DNA of 64,000 nucleotides, taken from contig NZ_OCPC01000002.1 of assembly GCF_900220985.1 (NCBI RefSeq), positions 62,001-126,000 on the forward strand. Direction: 5' to 3'. Position numbers and translations under genes: made by a program. The DNA comes from Parahoeflea halophila (lineage in GTDB: Bacteria; Pseudomonadota; Alphaproteobacteria; Rhizobiales; Rhizobiaceae). The notes beneath the pieces are model-generated. The model made no database searches and had not been told where the DNA came from. It was given only the letters and a program-made list of their open reading frames with translations. The first letter of the stretch is position 1. Every line of letters starts with the position of its first letter. Shown piece by piece: positions 43,928-53,344 of the stretch.

Positions 43928-43952
43928 TCTCGAGCAGCCATCGCATCACGCG

Positions 43953-44417
43953 TCAGCGGCTGTACTTGATGAAAGGCGTCAGCGTTGCGATCCGGTCGTA
44001 GAGCTTGCGCGCGGTAGCGTTGAATTCCTGCGTCATCCAGTAGACGCTCGGGCAGCCATCGGCATCGGCCTGCGCATAAACTGCCTCGATCAGTGCACGG
44101 CCAACGCCGGTGCCACGGACGTCAGGCGATGCATAAAGGTCCTGGAGATAGCAGACCGGCTCTATCTTCCAGCCATGCCGGTGGTAGATGTAATGCACCA
44201 GTCCCTGGGGTTTTCCATCGACCAGTGCCAGCATGCCGCGCGGCTCGTAAAACGAAGCCTGGCCAACCTCATGCTCCCCGGCAATTCGTGACAAGGTGCT
44301 CCGGTAGACCTCCTCGGGAACACGCGACTCGTAGAATTCGAGATAGAGCGTCCAGAGCCGCCGCCATTCGGACTCGTCGGCTGAGGTGATCGGCCGAATT
44401 TCCATGGTCCCGGTCAT
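43953..44417 (-). CDS. GNAT family N-acetyltransferase
   Basis: A 154-aa GCN5-related acetyltransferase. The acetyl-CoA-binding motif A is YASPDVRGTGVGRALIEAV, preceded by the CYLQDL strand and followed by VYWMTQEFNATARKLYDRI. ATG 44417 is preferred because GGGGGAC lies just upstream. The substrate is unknown. It lies between metA and the phd-doc pair on the same strand. Confidence 0.88.
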   Translation of the reverse strand: MTGTMEIRPITSADESEWRRLWTLYLEFYESRVPEEVYRSTLSRIAGEHEVGQASFYEPRGMLALVDGKPQGLVHYIYHRHGWKIEPVCYLQDLYASPDVRGTGVGRALIEAVYAQADADGCPSVYWMTQEFNATARKLYDRIATLTPFIKYSR

Positions 44418-44529
44418 TTCAGTCCCCCAAAATCCCCACGCGTCCACTGCTCCGCGCGCTAAAGTGAGTTAATCTGTAATCACACGCGCCGATGATGGGT
44501 CAAATCAAACTCCGTGATCGCTTCACCGG

Positions 44530-45462
44530 TCAGCCCGCGGCAGTCAGACGATCCGTGCCGATCTCCTGGATGTCGAAAGGCGTGGTCTGGTAAACCTGGT
44601 TGATCCAGTTGCCGAACAGCAGGAAGGCATGGCTGCGCCAGCGGTTCGACGGTTTCTTCTGCGGGTCGTCATCGGGAAAATAATGATGCGGCGGCTTGAT
44701 CGGCTTGCCGGCCTCGACATCCCGAAAATACTCTTCCGCCAATGTGCCGGAATCATATTCGATGTGATTGAAAATATACAGCCGGTTGGCAAAGGCTTCA
44801 TGCAACAGGCAGAGCCCGGTCTGCTCACTTTCCATCAGGACTTCGAAATCCGGGGTCAGATCCTCGCGCCGGACTTCTGTCCAACGCGATACCGAGACCT
44901 GGAAATCGTCCGAAAAGCCCATCAGGTAGGGCGAGGCGGGATTGAGATTGCGGTGACGGTAGATCCCGAACGCCTTTTCGTCGAGCGACCATTTGGGCAC
45001 CTTGTGAAAGTGCCACGCGGCCGCCATCGCACCCCAGCAGACAAAGAAGCTTGAATGCACATGGGTGGTCGTCCAGTCCAGGATCTGTTCCATCTCCTGC
45101 CAATAGGTCACATCCTCAAACGGCATGGTCTCAATCGGCGCCCCGGTGATGATGAAACCGTCGAATTTCCGGTGCTTCACCTCGTCCCAGGTGTTGTAGA
45201 AATTGATCAGGTGCTCTTCCGAGGTGTTCTTGGCTCTGTGTGAGCCGATCCGCACGAGTGTCAGTTCCACCTGCAAGGGTGACGCGCCGATAAGTCGGGC
45301 AATCTGGGTTTCCGTAGCGACCTTGTTGGGCATCAGGTTCAACAGCCCGATATGCAACGGGCGAATATCCTGCCTGATGGCAATCGATTCATCCATGATT
45401 TGCACGCCCTCGCGCACCAGCGCATCACGGGCGGGAAGACCATCAGGAATACGGATCGGCAT
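44530..45462 (-). CDS. metA: Homoserine O-acyltransferase (MetA)
   Basis: MetA (310 aa) acylates homoserine at the start of methionine synthesis. The catalytic Cys lies in [14 protein letters not shown], with the family regions [33 protein letters not shown] and the late ILMFGNW-like [12 protein letters not shown]. Many bacterial MetA proteins use acetyl-CoA rather than succinyl-CoA; this cannot be settled here by eye. ATG 45462 is the family start. It is under a SAM-II riboswitch with a following terminator. Confidence 0.95.
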   Translation of the reverse strand: MPIRIPDGLPARDALVREGVQIMDESIAIRQDIRPLHIGLLNLMPNKVATETQIARLIGASPLQVELTLVRIGSHRAKNTSEEHLINFYNTWDEVKHRKFDGFIITGAPIETMPFEDVTYWQEMEQILDWTTTHVHSSFFVCWGAMAAAWHFHKVPKWSLDEKAFGIYRHRNLNPASPYLMGFSDDFQVSVSRWTEVRREDLTPDFEVLMESEQTGLCLLHEAFANRLYIFNHIEYDSGTLAEEYFRDVEAGKPIKPPHHYFPDDDPQKKPSNRWRSHAFLLFGNWINQVYQTTPFDIQEIGTDRLTAAG

Positions 45463-45478
45463 GTCACTTTGCTCCAAC

Positions 45479-45510
45479 AAAAAACCGGCCGCGAAAAAAA
45501 CGCTACCGGT
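45479..45510 (-). terminator. Terminator between SAM-II aptamer and metA
   Basis: On the minus strand an imperfect stem (ACCGG..GCG with CGC..CCGGT, loop of seven T) is followed by six T residues, about 16 bp before the metA start. It looks like an intrinsic terminator in the metA leader and suggests that the aptamer can act by transcription attenuation. Confidence 0.65.
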
Positions 45511-45530
45511 CCGGTGGGAACATGCCCGTC

Positions 45531-45591
45531 GGCCATTTAGCGAGTTGTTTAACGTGGCTGCAAGCCGGCCGGCCAAATCACCACGGGCACC
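45531..45591 (-). ncRNA. SAM-II riboswitch (metA leader)
   Basis: Read on the minus strand, the leader contains the SAM-II core blocks GTGATTTGGCCGGCCGGCTT, GCAGCCACGTTAAACAA and CGCTAAA, in the order and spacing of the H-type pseudoknot that binds S-adenosylmethionine. It lies about 70-130 bp upstream of metA, the classical alphaproteobacterial location. High SAM would switch metA off. Confidence 0.93.
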
Positions 45592-45652
45592 AATCTAGTC
45601 ACGCGCGCCACCGAGGTCAATCTTGTCAGGCAGCCCCACGGCACGGATGGAA

Positions 45653-46495
45653 TTAGGCGCCCCGCTGCCGCGCCAGAAACGCCAGCCGCTCGAACAGATG
45701 CACGTCCTGTTCGTTCTTCAGCAAGGCTCCGTGCAGTTTCGGCAAGGCGTTCTTCGCATCGCCGCGCAATGTTTCCGGTTCTACATCATCGGAGACCAGA
45801 AGCCTGATCCAGTCGAGCGCTTCCGAGGTCGACGGCTTTTTCTTCAGTCCCGCCGTCTCGCGGACCTCATAGAACTGGGTCAGGGCTTCACGTACCAGCG
45901 CCTGCTTGATGCCGGGATAATGCACATCGACGATACGCTGCAGCGTGTCCATGTCCGGGAAGCGGATATAGTGGAAGAAACACCGGCGCAGAAACGCGTC
46001 GGGCAGCTCCTTCTCGTTATTGGATGTGATGATGACGATCGGCCGGTGACGGGCGCGGATGGTTTCGCCGGTCTCGTAGACAAAGAACTCCATCCTATCG
46101 AGTTCCTGCAGCAGATCGTTTGGAAACTCGATGTCGGCCTTGTCGATCTCGTCGATCAGCAGCACGGTTTTCTTCTCTGCAACGAAGGCTTCCCACAGCT
46201 TGCCACGGCGGATGTAGTTGGAAACATCATTGACCCGCTCGTCGCCGAGCTGGCTGTCGCGCAACCGGCTGACCGCATCATATTCGTAGAGGCCCTGCTG
46301 CGCCTTGGTGGTGGATTTCACCGACCATTCGATCAGGTTCAGGCCAAGCGCCCGGGCAATCTGGATGGCAAGTTCGGTTTTCCCGGTCCCCGGCTCGCCC
46401 TTGACCAATAGTGGCCGTTCGAGCTTGATGGCCGCATTGACCGCTACGGTGAGATCCTTTTCCGCCACATAGGCCGAAGTGCCTTCAAACTGCAT
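45653..46495 (-). CDS. MoxR-family AAA+ ATPase (CoxD-like)
   Basis: A 280-aa AAA+ ATPase of the MoxR family. Walker A is KGEPGTGKTELA, Walker B is VLLIDEIDKAD, and sensor 1 is VIITSNNEKELP. These proteins partner with CoxE-like VWA proteins in metal-enzyme maturation; the likely partner is at 41961-43145. It is transcribed upstream of metA but separated from it by the riboswitch leader. Confidence 0.92.
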   Translation of the reverse strand: MQFEGTSAYVAEKDLTVAVNAAIKLERPLLVKGEPGTGKTELAIQIARALGLNLIEWSVKSTTKAQQGLYEYDAVSRLRDSQLGDERVNDVSNYIRRGKLWEAFVAEKKTVLLIDEIDKADIEFPNDLLQELDRMEFFVYETGETIRARHRPIVIITSNNEKELPDAFLRRCFFHYIRFPDMDTLQRIVDVHYPGIKQALVREALTQFYEVRETAGLKKKPSTSEALDWIRLLVSDDVEPETLRGDAKNALPKLHGALLKNEQDVHLFERLAFLARQRGA

Positions 46496-46664
46496 GTACC
46501 CTCCATGTGCCGCATCATAGGCAGCTTGGTTTCATGGGGTCTTCAACACCATACTCGGGCCCGGGACGCAACCCGCTGACACGGTTTGCGCCAGATCAAA
46601 GCATCATCGCCGTCAATGGCACAGGATGGGCGTGAGCTTGGAACTTCGCTTATGGGAGAACGAG

Positions 46665-47039
46665 ATGACGCTTTACCACATTCATCTGGTCATGGCCCGC
46701 AACAAGGATTTCCCCGATGGCAACGTTCATCGCGGTTACGACATCCATGCGCCGCTCGACGCAGACGGCCGTCTCGACAGGGAAGCCTGGGAAAAGGTGC
46801 CATCGGCATGCACGGTGATCCGCTTCTGGGATGGAGAACGCTCCGAGCTGGGCTATCTGGTCCATCATCCGAAAGGCGGCTGGGCCTTCGATTATGATCC
46901 CGCCGACGACAATGACGACGAAACCGGTTACCGGCTTTCCAACCACGTCTTCAAGACCGGGGAATACATCTCTGTTCGCGACCACGGGGCGGATGAACTC
47001 CACACCTTCGTCATCGCCTCTGTGACACAGGCCGACTGA
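46665..47039 (+). CDS. Conserved hypothetical protein
   Basis: A 124-aa soluble, acidic protein starting at ATG 46665 with a GGGAGAA ribosome-binding site. It shows no motif I recognise; visible features are an N-terminal YHIHLVMARNKDFPDGN strand region, FWDGERSELGYLVHHPKGGW and an Asp-rich loop, DYDPADDNDDETGY. It is divergent from the MoxR gene and convergent with the ABC-F gene. The function is unknown. Confidence 0.75.
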   Translation: MTLYHIHLVMARNKDFPDGNVHRGYDIHAPLDADGRLDREAWEKVPSACTVIRFWDGERSELGYLVHHPKGGWAFDYDPADDNDDETGYRLSNHVFKTGEYISVRDHGADELHTFVIASVTQAD

Positions 47040-47077
47040 CGGAAGCCGGGCGCGGAAATGCGGCCGCGCCTGCAGCC

Positions 47078-48919
47078 TTAGCCGCCTTCGATTTCCTCGC
47101 GGATCATTTCAAGTTCCAGCCATTCACCTTCCATCGCCTCGATCTCGGCCTTGAGGGCATCGTGGGTCTTGGCGCGAGTGGCAAACCCGTTCGGGTCCTT
47201 GGCAAACAGGGCAGGATCAGCCATCTCCGCCTCGACCTTGGCGAGCTTGGCTTGCGCTTCCTCGATCTTTGCGGGCAGCGATTCCAGCGCGAATTTCTGC
47301 TTGTAGGAGAGCTTTCGCGTGTTGTCCCGGCCTCCAGCCTGTGACTTGGTGGCAGCTGCAGGACGGCTGGCCGCTTCCTGCGCAGCCCGCGCCTTCTTTT
47401 CCTTCGCCTCGGTTCCGCGTTGGGTCAGCATGTCGGAGTAGCCGCCGGCATAGGCAATCCAGCGTCCGTCGGGGTCCACGGGATCGGCCGGCGCCAGCGT
47501 CGAATTCACCGTGCGGTCGAGAAAATCACGGTCATGGCTGATCAGGATCACCGTGCCGGAATAGGAGGCAACGACCTCCTGCAGCAGGTCCAGCGTCTCC
47601 ATGTCGAGATCGTTGGTCGGTTCGTCAAGGATCAGCAGGTTGGACGGACGTGACAGGATCCGCGCCAGCACCAGCCGGGCCTTCTCGCCGCCCGACAAAT
47701 TTCGGATCGGCGTCCGTGCCTGCTCCGGCTGGAACAGGAAATCCTTCATGTAGCCGGTGACATGCTTGGCCTCGCCATTGACAATCAGGCTGTCACCGCG
47801 CCCATCGGTAAGATAATGCGCCAGTGTCTCGTCCGGATTGAGTACGTCCCGGCGCTGGTCCAGCACCGCGATGTCGAGCTTCGAGCCATGCCGCACGAAG
47901 CCGGTGTCGGTTTCGAGTTCGCCGATCAGCATCTTCAGGAGCGTCGTCTTGCCCGCACCATTCGGGCCGATGATACCGATACAATCGCCGCGATTGATTC
48001 GGATCGAGAAGTCGCGCACTACCGGATCCGCCCCGTCAAAGCGCTTGGAGATGCCTTCGGCCTCGATCACCAGCTTGCCGGAATCACGGCCCTCGGCCAC
48101 TTGCGCATTGATCCGCCCTTGCGGGCCCTTGTGGCCGCGATGCTCGGCCCGCATGGTCTTGAGATCCGACAGCCGCCGCATGTTGCGCTTGCGCCGCGCC
48201 GTCACGCCGTAGCGCAGCCAGTGTTCCTCGCGCTCGATCTGGCGGCCCAGCTTGTGCTGTTCCAGCTCCTCGGCTTCCAGCACCGTATCGCGCCAGGCCT
48301 CGAAATGTTCAAAGCCGCGGTCGAGCCGCAGCGACCGGCCGCGGTCGAGCCAGATCGTGATCCGGCTGACCCGTTCGAGGAAGCGCCGGTCATGCGAAAT
48401 CACCAGAAGCGCGCTGCGGGTTCGCAGCAATTCCTCTTCCAGCCATTCGATCGTCGGCAGATCAAGATGGTTGGTCGGCTCGTCAAGCAGAAGGATATCG
48501 GGCTCCGGCGCCAGCACCCGCGCCAGCGCCGCCCGCCGGGCTTCCCCGCCCGAGAGCGTCTGCGGATCGGCGTCTCCGTCGAGCCCCAGATGCTCAAGCA
48601 GATAAGTGACACGATAGACATCATCATTGGGGCCGAGCCCGGCTTCCGCATAGGCCTGAACCGTGTCGAACCCCTCGAAATCCGGTGCCTGCGGCAGGTA
48701 GCGGACAGTCGAGGACGGATGCCGGAAGATCTCGCCCGACTGCGGCTCGACCTGTCCGGCGGCAATCTTCAGAAGCGTCGATTTGCCCGAGCCGTTGCGG
48801 CCGACAAGGCAGATCCGGTCGCCGGGCTCGACCTGCAGCTCGGCCCCGTCAAGCAGCGGCGTGCCGCCAAAGGAAAGGCCGATATCGTCAAGTTTGAGAA
48901 TGGGAGGCGCCATGCTCAT
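47078..48919 (-). CDS. ABC-F family ATPase (Uup-like)
   Basis: A 613-aa protein with two ABC ATPase domains and no membrane segments: Walker A motifs GRNGSGKST and GPNGAGKTT, signatures LSGGEARR and LSGGEKAR, and Walker B in LLLDEPTNHLD and LILDEPTNDLD. A C-terminal coiled coil (about 540-613, KIEEAQAKLAKVEAEMADPA) resembles the DNA-binding tail of Uup. ABC-F proteins act on stalled ribosomes or, for Uup, in DNA transactions. It overlaps the thiamine pyrophosphokinase gene by 4 bp. Confidence 0.93.
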   Translation of the reverse strand: MSMAPPILKLDDIGLSFGGTPLLDGAELQVEPGDRICLVGRNGSGKSTLLKIAAGQVEPQSGEIFRHPSSTVRYLPQAPDFEGFDTVQAYAEAGLGPNDDVYRVTYLLEHLGLDGDADPQTLSGGEARRAALARVLAPEPDILLLDEPTNHLDLPTIEWLEEELLRTRSALLVISHDRRFLERVSRITIWLDRGRSLRLDRGFEHFEAWRDTVLEAEELEQHKLGRQIEREEHWLRYGVTARRKRNMRRLSDLKTMRAEHRGHKGPQGRINAQVAEGRDSGKLVIEAEGISKRFDGADPVVRDFSIRINRGDCIGIIGPNGAGKTTLLKMLIGELETDTGFVRHGSKLDIAVLDQRRDVLNPDETLAHYLTDGRGDSLIVNGEAKHVTGYMKDFLFQPEQARTPIRNLSGGEKARLVLARILSRPSNLLILDEPTNDLDMETLDLLQEVVASYSGTVILISHDRDFLDRTVNSTLAPADPVDPDGRWIAYAGGYSDMLTQRGTEAKEKKARAAQEAASRPAAATKSQAGGRDNTRKLSYKQKFALESLPAKIEEAQAKLAKVEAEMADPALFAKDPNGFATRAKTHDALKAEIEAMEGEWLELEMIREEIEGG

Positions 48920-49569
48920 GCTCCGGAAAAATCATGGGGACGGGCGATGATCAGGGCGCGACCGGCATTTAGTCTGACGGTCACAGGCCCTTGGGCCACA
49001 TTGGAGATGGTGCGCGAGGCGCCGAATGCAATATCGGCCTGGTCGAGCGGATACTTCGCCCCTCTCAGGCTCAACCCTGTCAGGGCACTGAACGCGATGA
49101 CGGAAAACAGCGAACCGGCGGGCAGATCGAGTTCCCGCAAGCCCGGCAGCAGCGGTACCGCCTCTTCCTGCCCGGATGTCAGCACCACCTCAAAGCCACG
49201 CTCGGCCAGCGTTACTGCCAGCAGCAGGTGAGACAGCGCATGGTCGGTGCGTTCACCGCCGAAGGAGCCGATCAGCACCAGCCGGGTGGCCCCGCGCTCG
49301 ATTGCCTGTTCGATTGCCAGTTCACCGTCGGTGAAGTTCTTCTCGGCCGGGAACGGCATCCGCGGCGTAGCGGCATGAAACTCGGACAGCCCGTCGGGCG
49401 TCGAATCGAAATCCCCGACCCACACTTCTGGCAGTACGCCGAGAGCCTGGGCATGGCGCATACCGCCATCGGCAGCGATCACCCGTGCCCCCTGTATCAA
49501 TTCCAGAACACGGTCATCGATCTCGAGCGTCCCGCCAAGCAGGACTGCGAATGTTGAATTGGATCTCAT
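48916..49569 (-). CDS. thiN: Thiamine pyrophosphokinase
   Basis: A 217-aa enzyme that transfers pyrophosphate from ATP to thiamine, giving the active cofactor. Family motifs are VIAADGGMRHAQ, VGDFDST and the acidic KNFTDGELAIE, followed by GGERTDHAL. It is divergent from the TPP-riboswitch-controlled thiamine transporter, so import and activation genes sit back to back. ATG 49569 is chosen over a start ten codons upstream. It is co-transcribed with the ABC-F gene. Confidence 0.92.
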   Translation of the reverse strand: MRSNSTFAVLLGGTLEIDDRVLELIQGARVIAADGGMRHAQALGVLPEVWVGDFDSTPDGLSEFHAATPRMPFPAEKNFTDGELAIEQAIERGATRLVLIGSFGGERTDHALSHLLLAVTLAERGFEVVLTSGQEEAVPLLPGLRELDLPAGSLFSVIAFSALTGLSLRGAKYPLDQADIAFGASRTISNVAQGPVTVRLNAGRALIIARPHDFSGA

Positions 49570-49637
49570 GGCGCAAGCCAATAGCAGTTTTGGCCGCACT
49601 TGCCAGCGTCTGGAAGAAATTCTATGTCTGATCCTGC

Positions 49638-49729
49638 TCTAACGGGGTGCCGGGTGTCTGCGCCAGGCTGAGAGACCGCATGGTCAACCCGAAGAACCTG
49701 ATCCGGTTTGTACCGGCGGAGGGATTAGA
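49638..49729 (+). ncRNA. TPP riboswitch (THI element)
   Basis: The leader of thiBPQ contains the conserved THI-box blocks GGGGTGCC, GCTGAGA, ACCCGAAGAACCTGATCCGG and GGCGGAGGGATTA. The outer stem P1 is closed by TCTAA (49638) with TTAGA (49725). Thiamine pyrophosphate binding would reduce expression of the transporter. Confidence 0.95.
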
Positions 49730-49780
49730 CGTGCCCATCGCGCCTATTCCTGTCATTTCTGAGAAAAGGAGGCGCAATCC

Positions 49781-50791
49781 ATGCGCATATCTCGTTTCAT
49801 TCCCGCTGCTCTTGCAGCTGTTGTCCCGTTTATCGCAGGTCCCGCCAGCAGCGCCGACAGGGCGTTGACGGTCTTCACCTATGAAAGCTTCATCGCCGAG
49901 TGGGGCCCCGGCCCGAAAATCGAGGCCGCCTTTGAGGCCGAGTGTGGTTGCGATCTCACCTGGGTCGGCGTCGCCGATGGCGTGGCGCTGCTCAATCGTC
50001 TCAAGCTGGAAGGCGACAACGCCGAGGCCGGCGTGGTGCTCGGCCTCGACACAAATCTCGTCGCAGAAGCCAAGGCCACCGGTCTTTTTGAGGCCCATGG
50101 CCTCGACACCAAGGCTGTCACTGTTCCGGGCGGCTTCAGCGATGACACCTTCATCCCCTATGACTACGGCCATTTCGCCGTCGTCTACGACACCGAGACG
50201 GTTGCCAATCCACCCGCAAGCCTCAAGGACCTGGTCGATGGTGAGCCGGAGCAGAAGATCGTTATTCAGGATCCACGCACCTCGACACCGGGCCTGGGCC
50301 TGCTGCTCTGGGTGAAGTCGGTCTATGGCGACGATGCGCCCGAGGCTTGGGAGAAGCTCGCCAGCCGCGTGCTGACAGTGACACCGGGCTGGTCGGAAGC
50401 CTATGGCCTGTTCACTTCGGGCGAGGCGCCGATGGTTCTGTCCTATACCACCTCGCCCGCCTACCATATGGTGGCGGAAGAAACCGACCGTTACCAGGCA
50501 GCCGAGTTCTCCGAGGGCCACTATCTACAGATCGAGGTTGCCGGCCTGCTGGCCAATGCGCCGGACAAGGATCTGGCACGGGAATTCCTCGACTTCGTGA
50601 TGACGCCAGGCTTCCAGAACGTGATTCCCACCAACAACTGGATGCTGCCAGCTGCGGCCATCACCATGGAGCTTCCCGAAGCTTTCGGCAAACTGGTCGA
50701 GCCCAAGAAGACCTTCCTCTACACACCGGAAGAAGTCGCGGAAAACCGGGCAGCCTGGATCGACGAATGGCTCGGCGCCATGAGCCGCTGA
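49781..50791 (+). CDS. thiB: Thiamine ABC transporter substrate-binding protein
   Basis: A 336-aa periplasmic binding protein with a signal peptide ([20 protein letters not shown]). ThiB-typical segments are [19 protein letters not shown] and [21 protein letters not shown] strong AAGGAGG ribosome-binding site and the TPP riboswitch precede it. It captures thiamine or its phosphates for ThiPQ. Confidence 0.95.
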   Translation: MRISRFIPAALAAVVPFIAGPASSADRALTVFTYESFIAEWGPGPKIEAAFEAECGCDLTWVGVADGVALLNRLKLEGDNAEAGVVLGLDTNLVAEAKATGLFEAHGLDTKAVTVPGGFSDDTFIPYDYGHFAVVYDTETVANPPASLKDLVDGEPEQKIVIQDPRTSTPGLGLLLWVKSVYGDDAPEAWEKLASRVLTVTPGWSEAYGLFTSGEAPMVLSYTTSPAYHMVAEETDRYQAAEFSEGHYLQIEVAGLLANAPDKDLAREFLDFVMTPGFQNVIPTNNWMLPAAAITMELPEAFGKLVEPKKTFLYTPEEVAENRAAWIDEWLGAMSR

Positions 50792-50807
50792 TCCGGATCT
50801 CGCCACC

Positions 50808-52430
50808 ATGCTGACCCGGGGCGAGCATCGCGCATCACGCGCGGCAGGACTTGCCGCGCTGATGGCGATTGGCCTGGCTCTCGCTGTGCCGATCGCAGTT
50901 CTCCTCACCCATGGCGAGTCTACCGGAGTGACTTCTAACCAGGGTGATTATCTCATCAGGATCACCCGCTTCACGCTGATGCAGGCAGGCCTGTCGACAC
51001 TGCTCAGCCTTGTCTTCGCGGTGCCGCTCGCCCGCGCTCTTGCCCGCCGCCCAGACTTTGCCGGGCGGCGCTGGCTGATCAAACTCTTTGCCGTCCCGCT
51101 CGGCTTGCCGCCGCTGGTTGCCGCACTTGGCCTGATTGAGGTCTGGGGCCGCAATGGTGTTGCCAACAAGGGGCTTGGGCTCATGGGCGCCGAAACCCCT
51201 TTCTCGATCTACGGCCTGAGCGGAATTCTTCTCGCCCATGTCTTCTTCAACCTGCCGCTTGCCGTCCGGCTGATTCTGCCGGCGCTCGAACGCCTGCCGC
51301 CGGAATACTGGAAGACCGCCGCCAACCTGGGCATGAGCGGGCTCTCGCTGTTCCGGCGGGTCGAATGGCCGGCGATGCGCCGGTCCGCAGCAAGTGCCGC
51401 CGGGCTGGTCTTCATGCTCTGCGCCACCTCGTTCACGCTGGTACTGGTGCTTGGCGGCGGACCGGCGGCCACCACGCTCGAAGTCGCGATCTACCAGGCG
51501 CTGCGCTTTGACTTTGATCCCGGCCGCGCCGTGCTATTGTCTCTCATCCAGATCAGCATGACACTGATTGTGATGCTGGTTCTCAAATTCCTCGGCACAC
51601 CGGCAGAGGAGGGCGAGACCAAGGGCGGCGGCACCAACCGCCCCGACGTCCAGGGCGGGCTGCACCTTCTGCCTGACGCGGTGTTGATTGGTCTGGGCGG
51701 GCTATTCGTCGGTGCACCCATGGCAGCCGTGGTCGTCTCCGGGTTGAGCGCCGACCTCTCCCGTTTGCTCACCGACGCGCTGTTCTGGCGCGCGGCCGGC
51801 ACAAGCCTTTCGATCGGCATTTCTGCTGCGGCCCTGTCAGTGTTGCTTGCAGCATGTCTGGTACGTGCCCGTTACTCTGCCGGACACCGGCCCCGTTCCG
51901 TTCCGCTGGGGCTGCTGGCCGGACTGTCCGGCGCTGCAGGCTCTCTGACCTTGCTGGTTCCCCCGGTCGTGCTTGGCGCAGGATGGTTCCTCCTGCTCGG
52001 CGGCGGCGCAGGCCAGCTGCTCGCCCCGCTGATGGTCATCGTGCTGATCAACGCGCTGATGGCGCTGCCCTTCGTCATGCGGGTTCTCGAGCCCGCGCAC
52101 CAGAATACGCTTGAACGCAACGGGCGGCTGGCCGTGTCGCTCGGCGTGGTCGGCAGACACCGACTATCACAGATCGACATTCCGGCCATGCTGCCAGCCT
52201 TTGCCACCGGCTTTGTCTTTGCAGTGGCCCTGTCGCTCGGTGATCTGGGCGCCATCGCGCTGTTTGGCAGCGATCGTATTGTGACCCTGCCCTGGCTCTT
52301 GTACCAGAAACTGGGAAGCTACCGCACGGCCGATGCTGCTGGCCTTGCATTGTTGCTGGGCGCAATCACCATGGCGCTGATGATTGTCGCCGAGAAACTT
52401 GGCACCCGGAATGGAAGCGTGGACCGATGA
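50808..52430 (+). CDS. thiP: Thiamine ABC transporter permease
   Basis: A 540-aa fused permease with two homologous binding-protein-dependent transport domains and about 12 hydrophobic segments, as expected for ThiP. Each half has an EAA-like loop (EYWKTAANLGMSGLSLFRRV and the later RLAVSLGVVGRHRLSQIDI). It begins 17 bp after thiB and overlaps thiQ by 4 bp (ATGA). Confidence 0.94.
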   Translation: MLTRGEHRASRAAGLAALMAIGLALAVPIAVLLTHGESTGVTSNQGDYLIRITRFTLMQAGLSTLLSLVFAVPLARALARRPDFAGRRWLIKLFAVPLGLPPLVAALGLIEVWGRNGVANKGLGLMGAETPFSIYGLSGILLAHVFFNLPLAVRLILPALERLPPEYWKTAANLGMSGLSLFRRVEWPAMRRSAASAAGLVFMLCATSFTLVLVLGGGPAATTLEVAIYQALRFDFDPGRAVLLSLIQISMTLIVMLVLKFLGTPAEEGETKGGGTNRPDVQGGLHLLPDAVLIGLGGLFVGAPMAAVVVSGLSADLSRLLTDALFWRAAGTSLSIGISAAALSVLLAACLVRARYSAGHRPRSVPLGLLAGLSGAAGSLTLLVPPVVLGAGWFLLLGGGAGQLLAPLMVIVLINALMALPFVMRVLEPAHQNTLERNGRLAVSLGVVGRHRLSQIDIPAMLPAFATGFVFAVALSLGDLGAIALFGSDRIVTLPWLLYQKLGSYRTADAAGLALLLGAITMALMIVAEKLGTRNGSVDR

Positions 52431-53149
52431 GGCAACACCGTGCAATCGCGTTTGACGGCGTCGCCTATGGCATGGGAGAGCTGAGCGCTGCATTCGACTT
52501 CCGCCGGCAGTCGGGAACGGTGACAGCCATACTCGGCCCGTCTGGCGCCGGAAAGTCGACCCTTCTAAATCTCGCCGCCGGCTTCCTGACACCGGCCAGC
52601 GGCAGGATAATCCTCGATGGACGCGACGTCACCGGTCTCGCGCCGTCCGAACGCGGCATTTCCATGGTGTTTCAGGATAACAACCTGTTTGCCCATCTCG
52701 ACATCCGGACCAATATCGGCCTTGGCCTCGATCCCGCACTGAAACTGGACAGAGCCGCCTGGACGCAGGTCGACAAGGCGCTCGAGCGCGTCGGCCTCGC
52801 AGGCTTCGGCAAGCGCATGCCAGCCACTCTGTCGGGCGGCGAAAGGCAGCGTGTGGCGCTCGCCCGTGCCTTCGCCCGCCGGCGTCCGCTTCTCCTGCTC
52901 GACGAACCCTTCGATGGTCTCGGCCCCGGCCTGGCCGCCGATATGCTTGGACTGATGCTGGAGATCCGGGCCGAGGTCGGCGCAACCGTGCTGATGGTCA
53001 CCCATGACCCCGATGAAGCCCGGGCTGCCTCCGACCAGATCCTGTTCATCGCCAAGGGGCGCATAGCCGCAGATGCGCCTGCAGACGGTTTTTTTGAGCG
53101 TCGAGACCTGCCGGATCTGCAGGCCTATCTGGGTTCGGGACCTGTTTAG
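52427..53149 (+). CDS. thiQ: Thiamine ABC transporter ATP-binding protein
   Basis: A 240-aa ABC ATPase: Walker A GPSGAGKST, signature LSGGERQR, Walker B LLLLDEPFDGL and the switch His in VTHDPDEA. It is the last gene of the TPP-controlled thiBPQ operon and overlaps thiP by 4 bp. Confidence 0.95.
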   Translation: MRQHRAIAFDGVAYGMGELSAAFDFRRQSGTVTAILGPSGAGKSTLLNLAAGFLTPASGRIILDGRDVTGLAPSERGISMVFQDNNLFAHLDIRTNIGLGLDPALKLDRAAWTQVDKALERVGLAGFGKRMPATLSGGERQRVALARAFARRRPLLLLDEPFDGLGPGLAADMLGLMLEIRAEVGATVLMVTHDPDEARAASDQILFIAKGRIAADAPADGFFERRDLPDLQAYLGSGPV

Positions 53150-53344
53150 GTCTTCCCTTCCCTATGAGTTCGACAGGGCCTGACCCCTTGGCGGTACGGG
53201 CAGAAATCTGCACAGCGCCACAATTTCGACGTGAGTGTTTGTCACTGGAGAAGTGGCGCGAATTGGGATAGACCGGTGCCACATGCTTCGGCTTGTTTTC
53301 AGCTTTCCTCCCGGCATCATTATGACAGAACAATAGACCGGATC

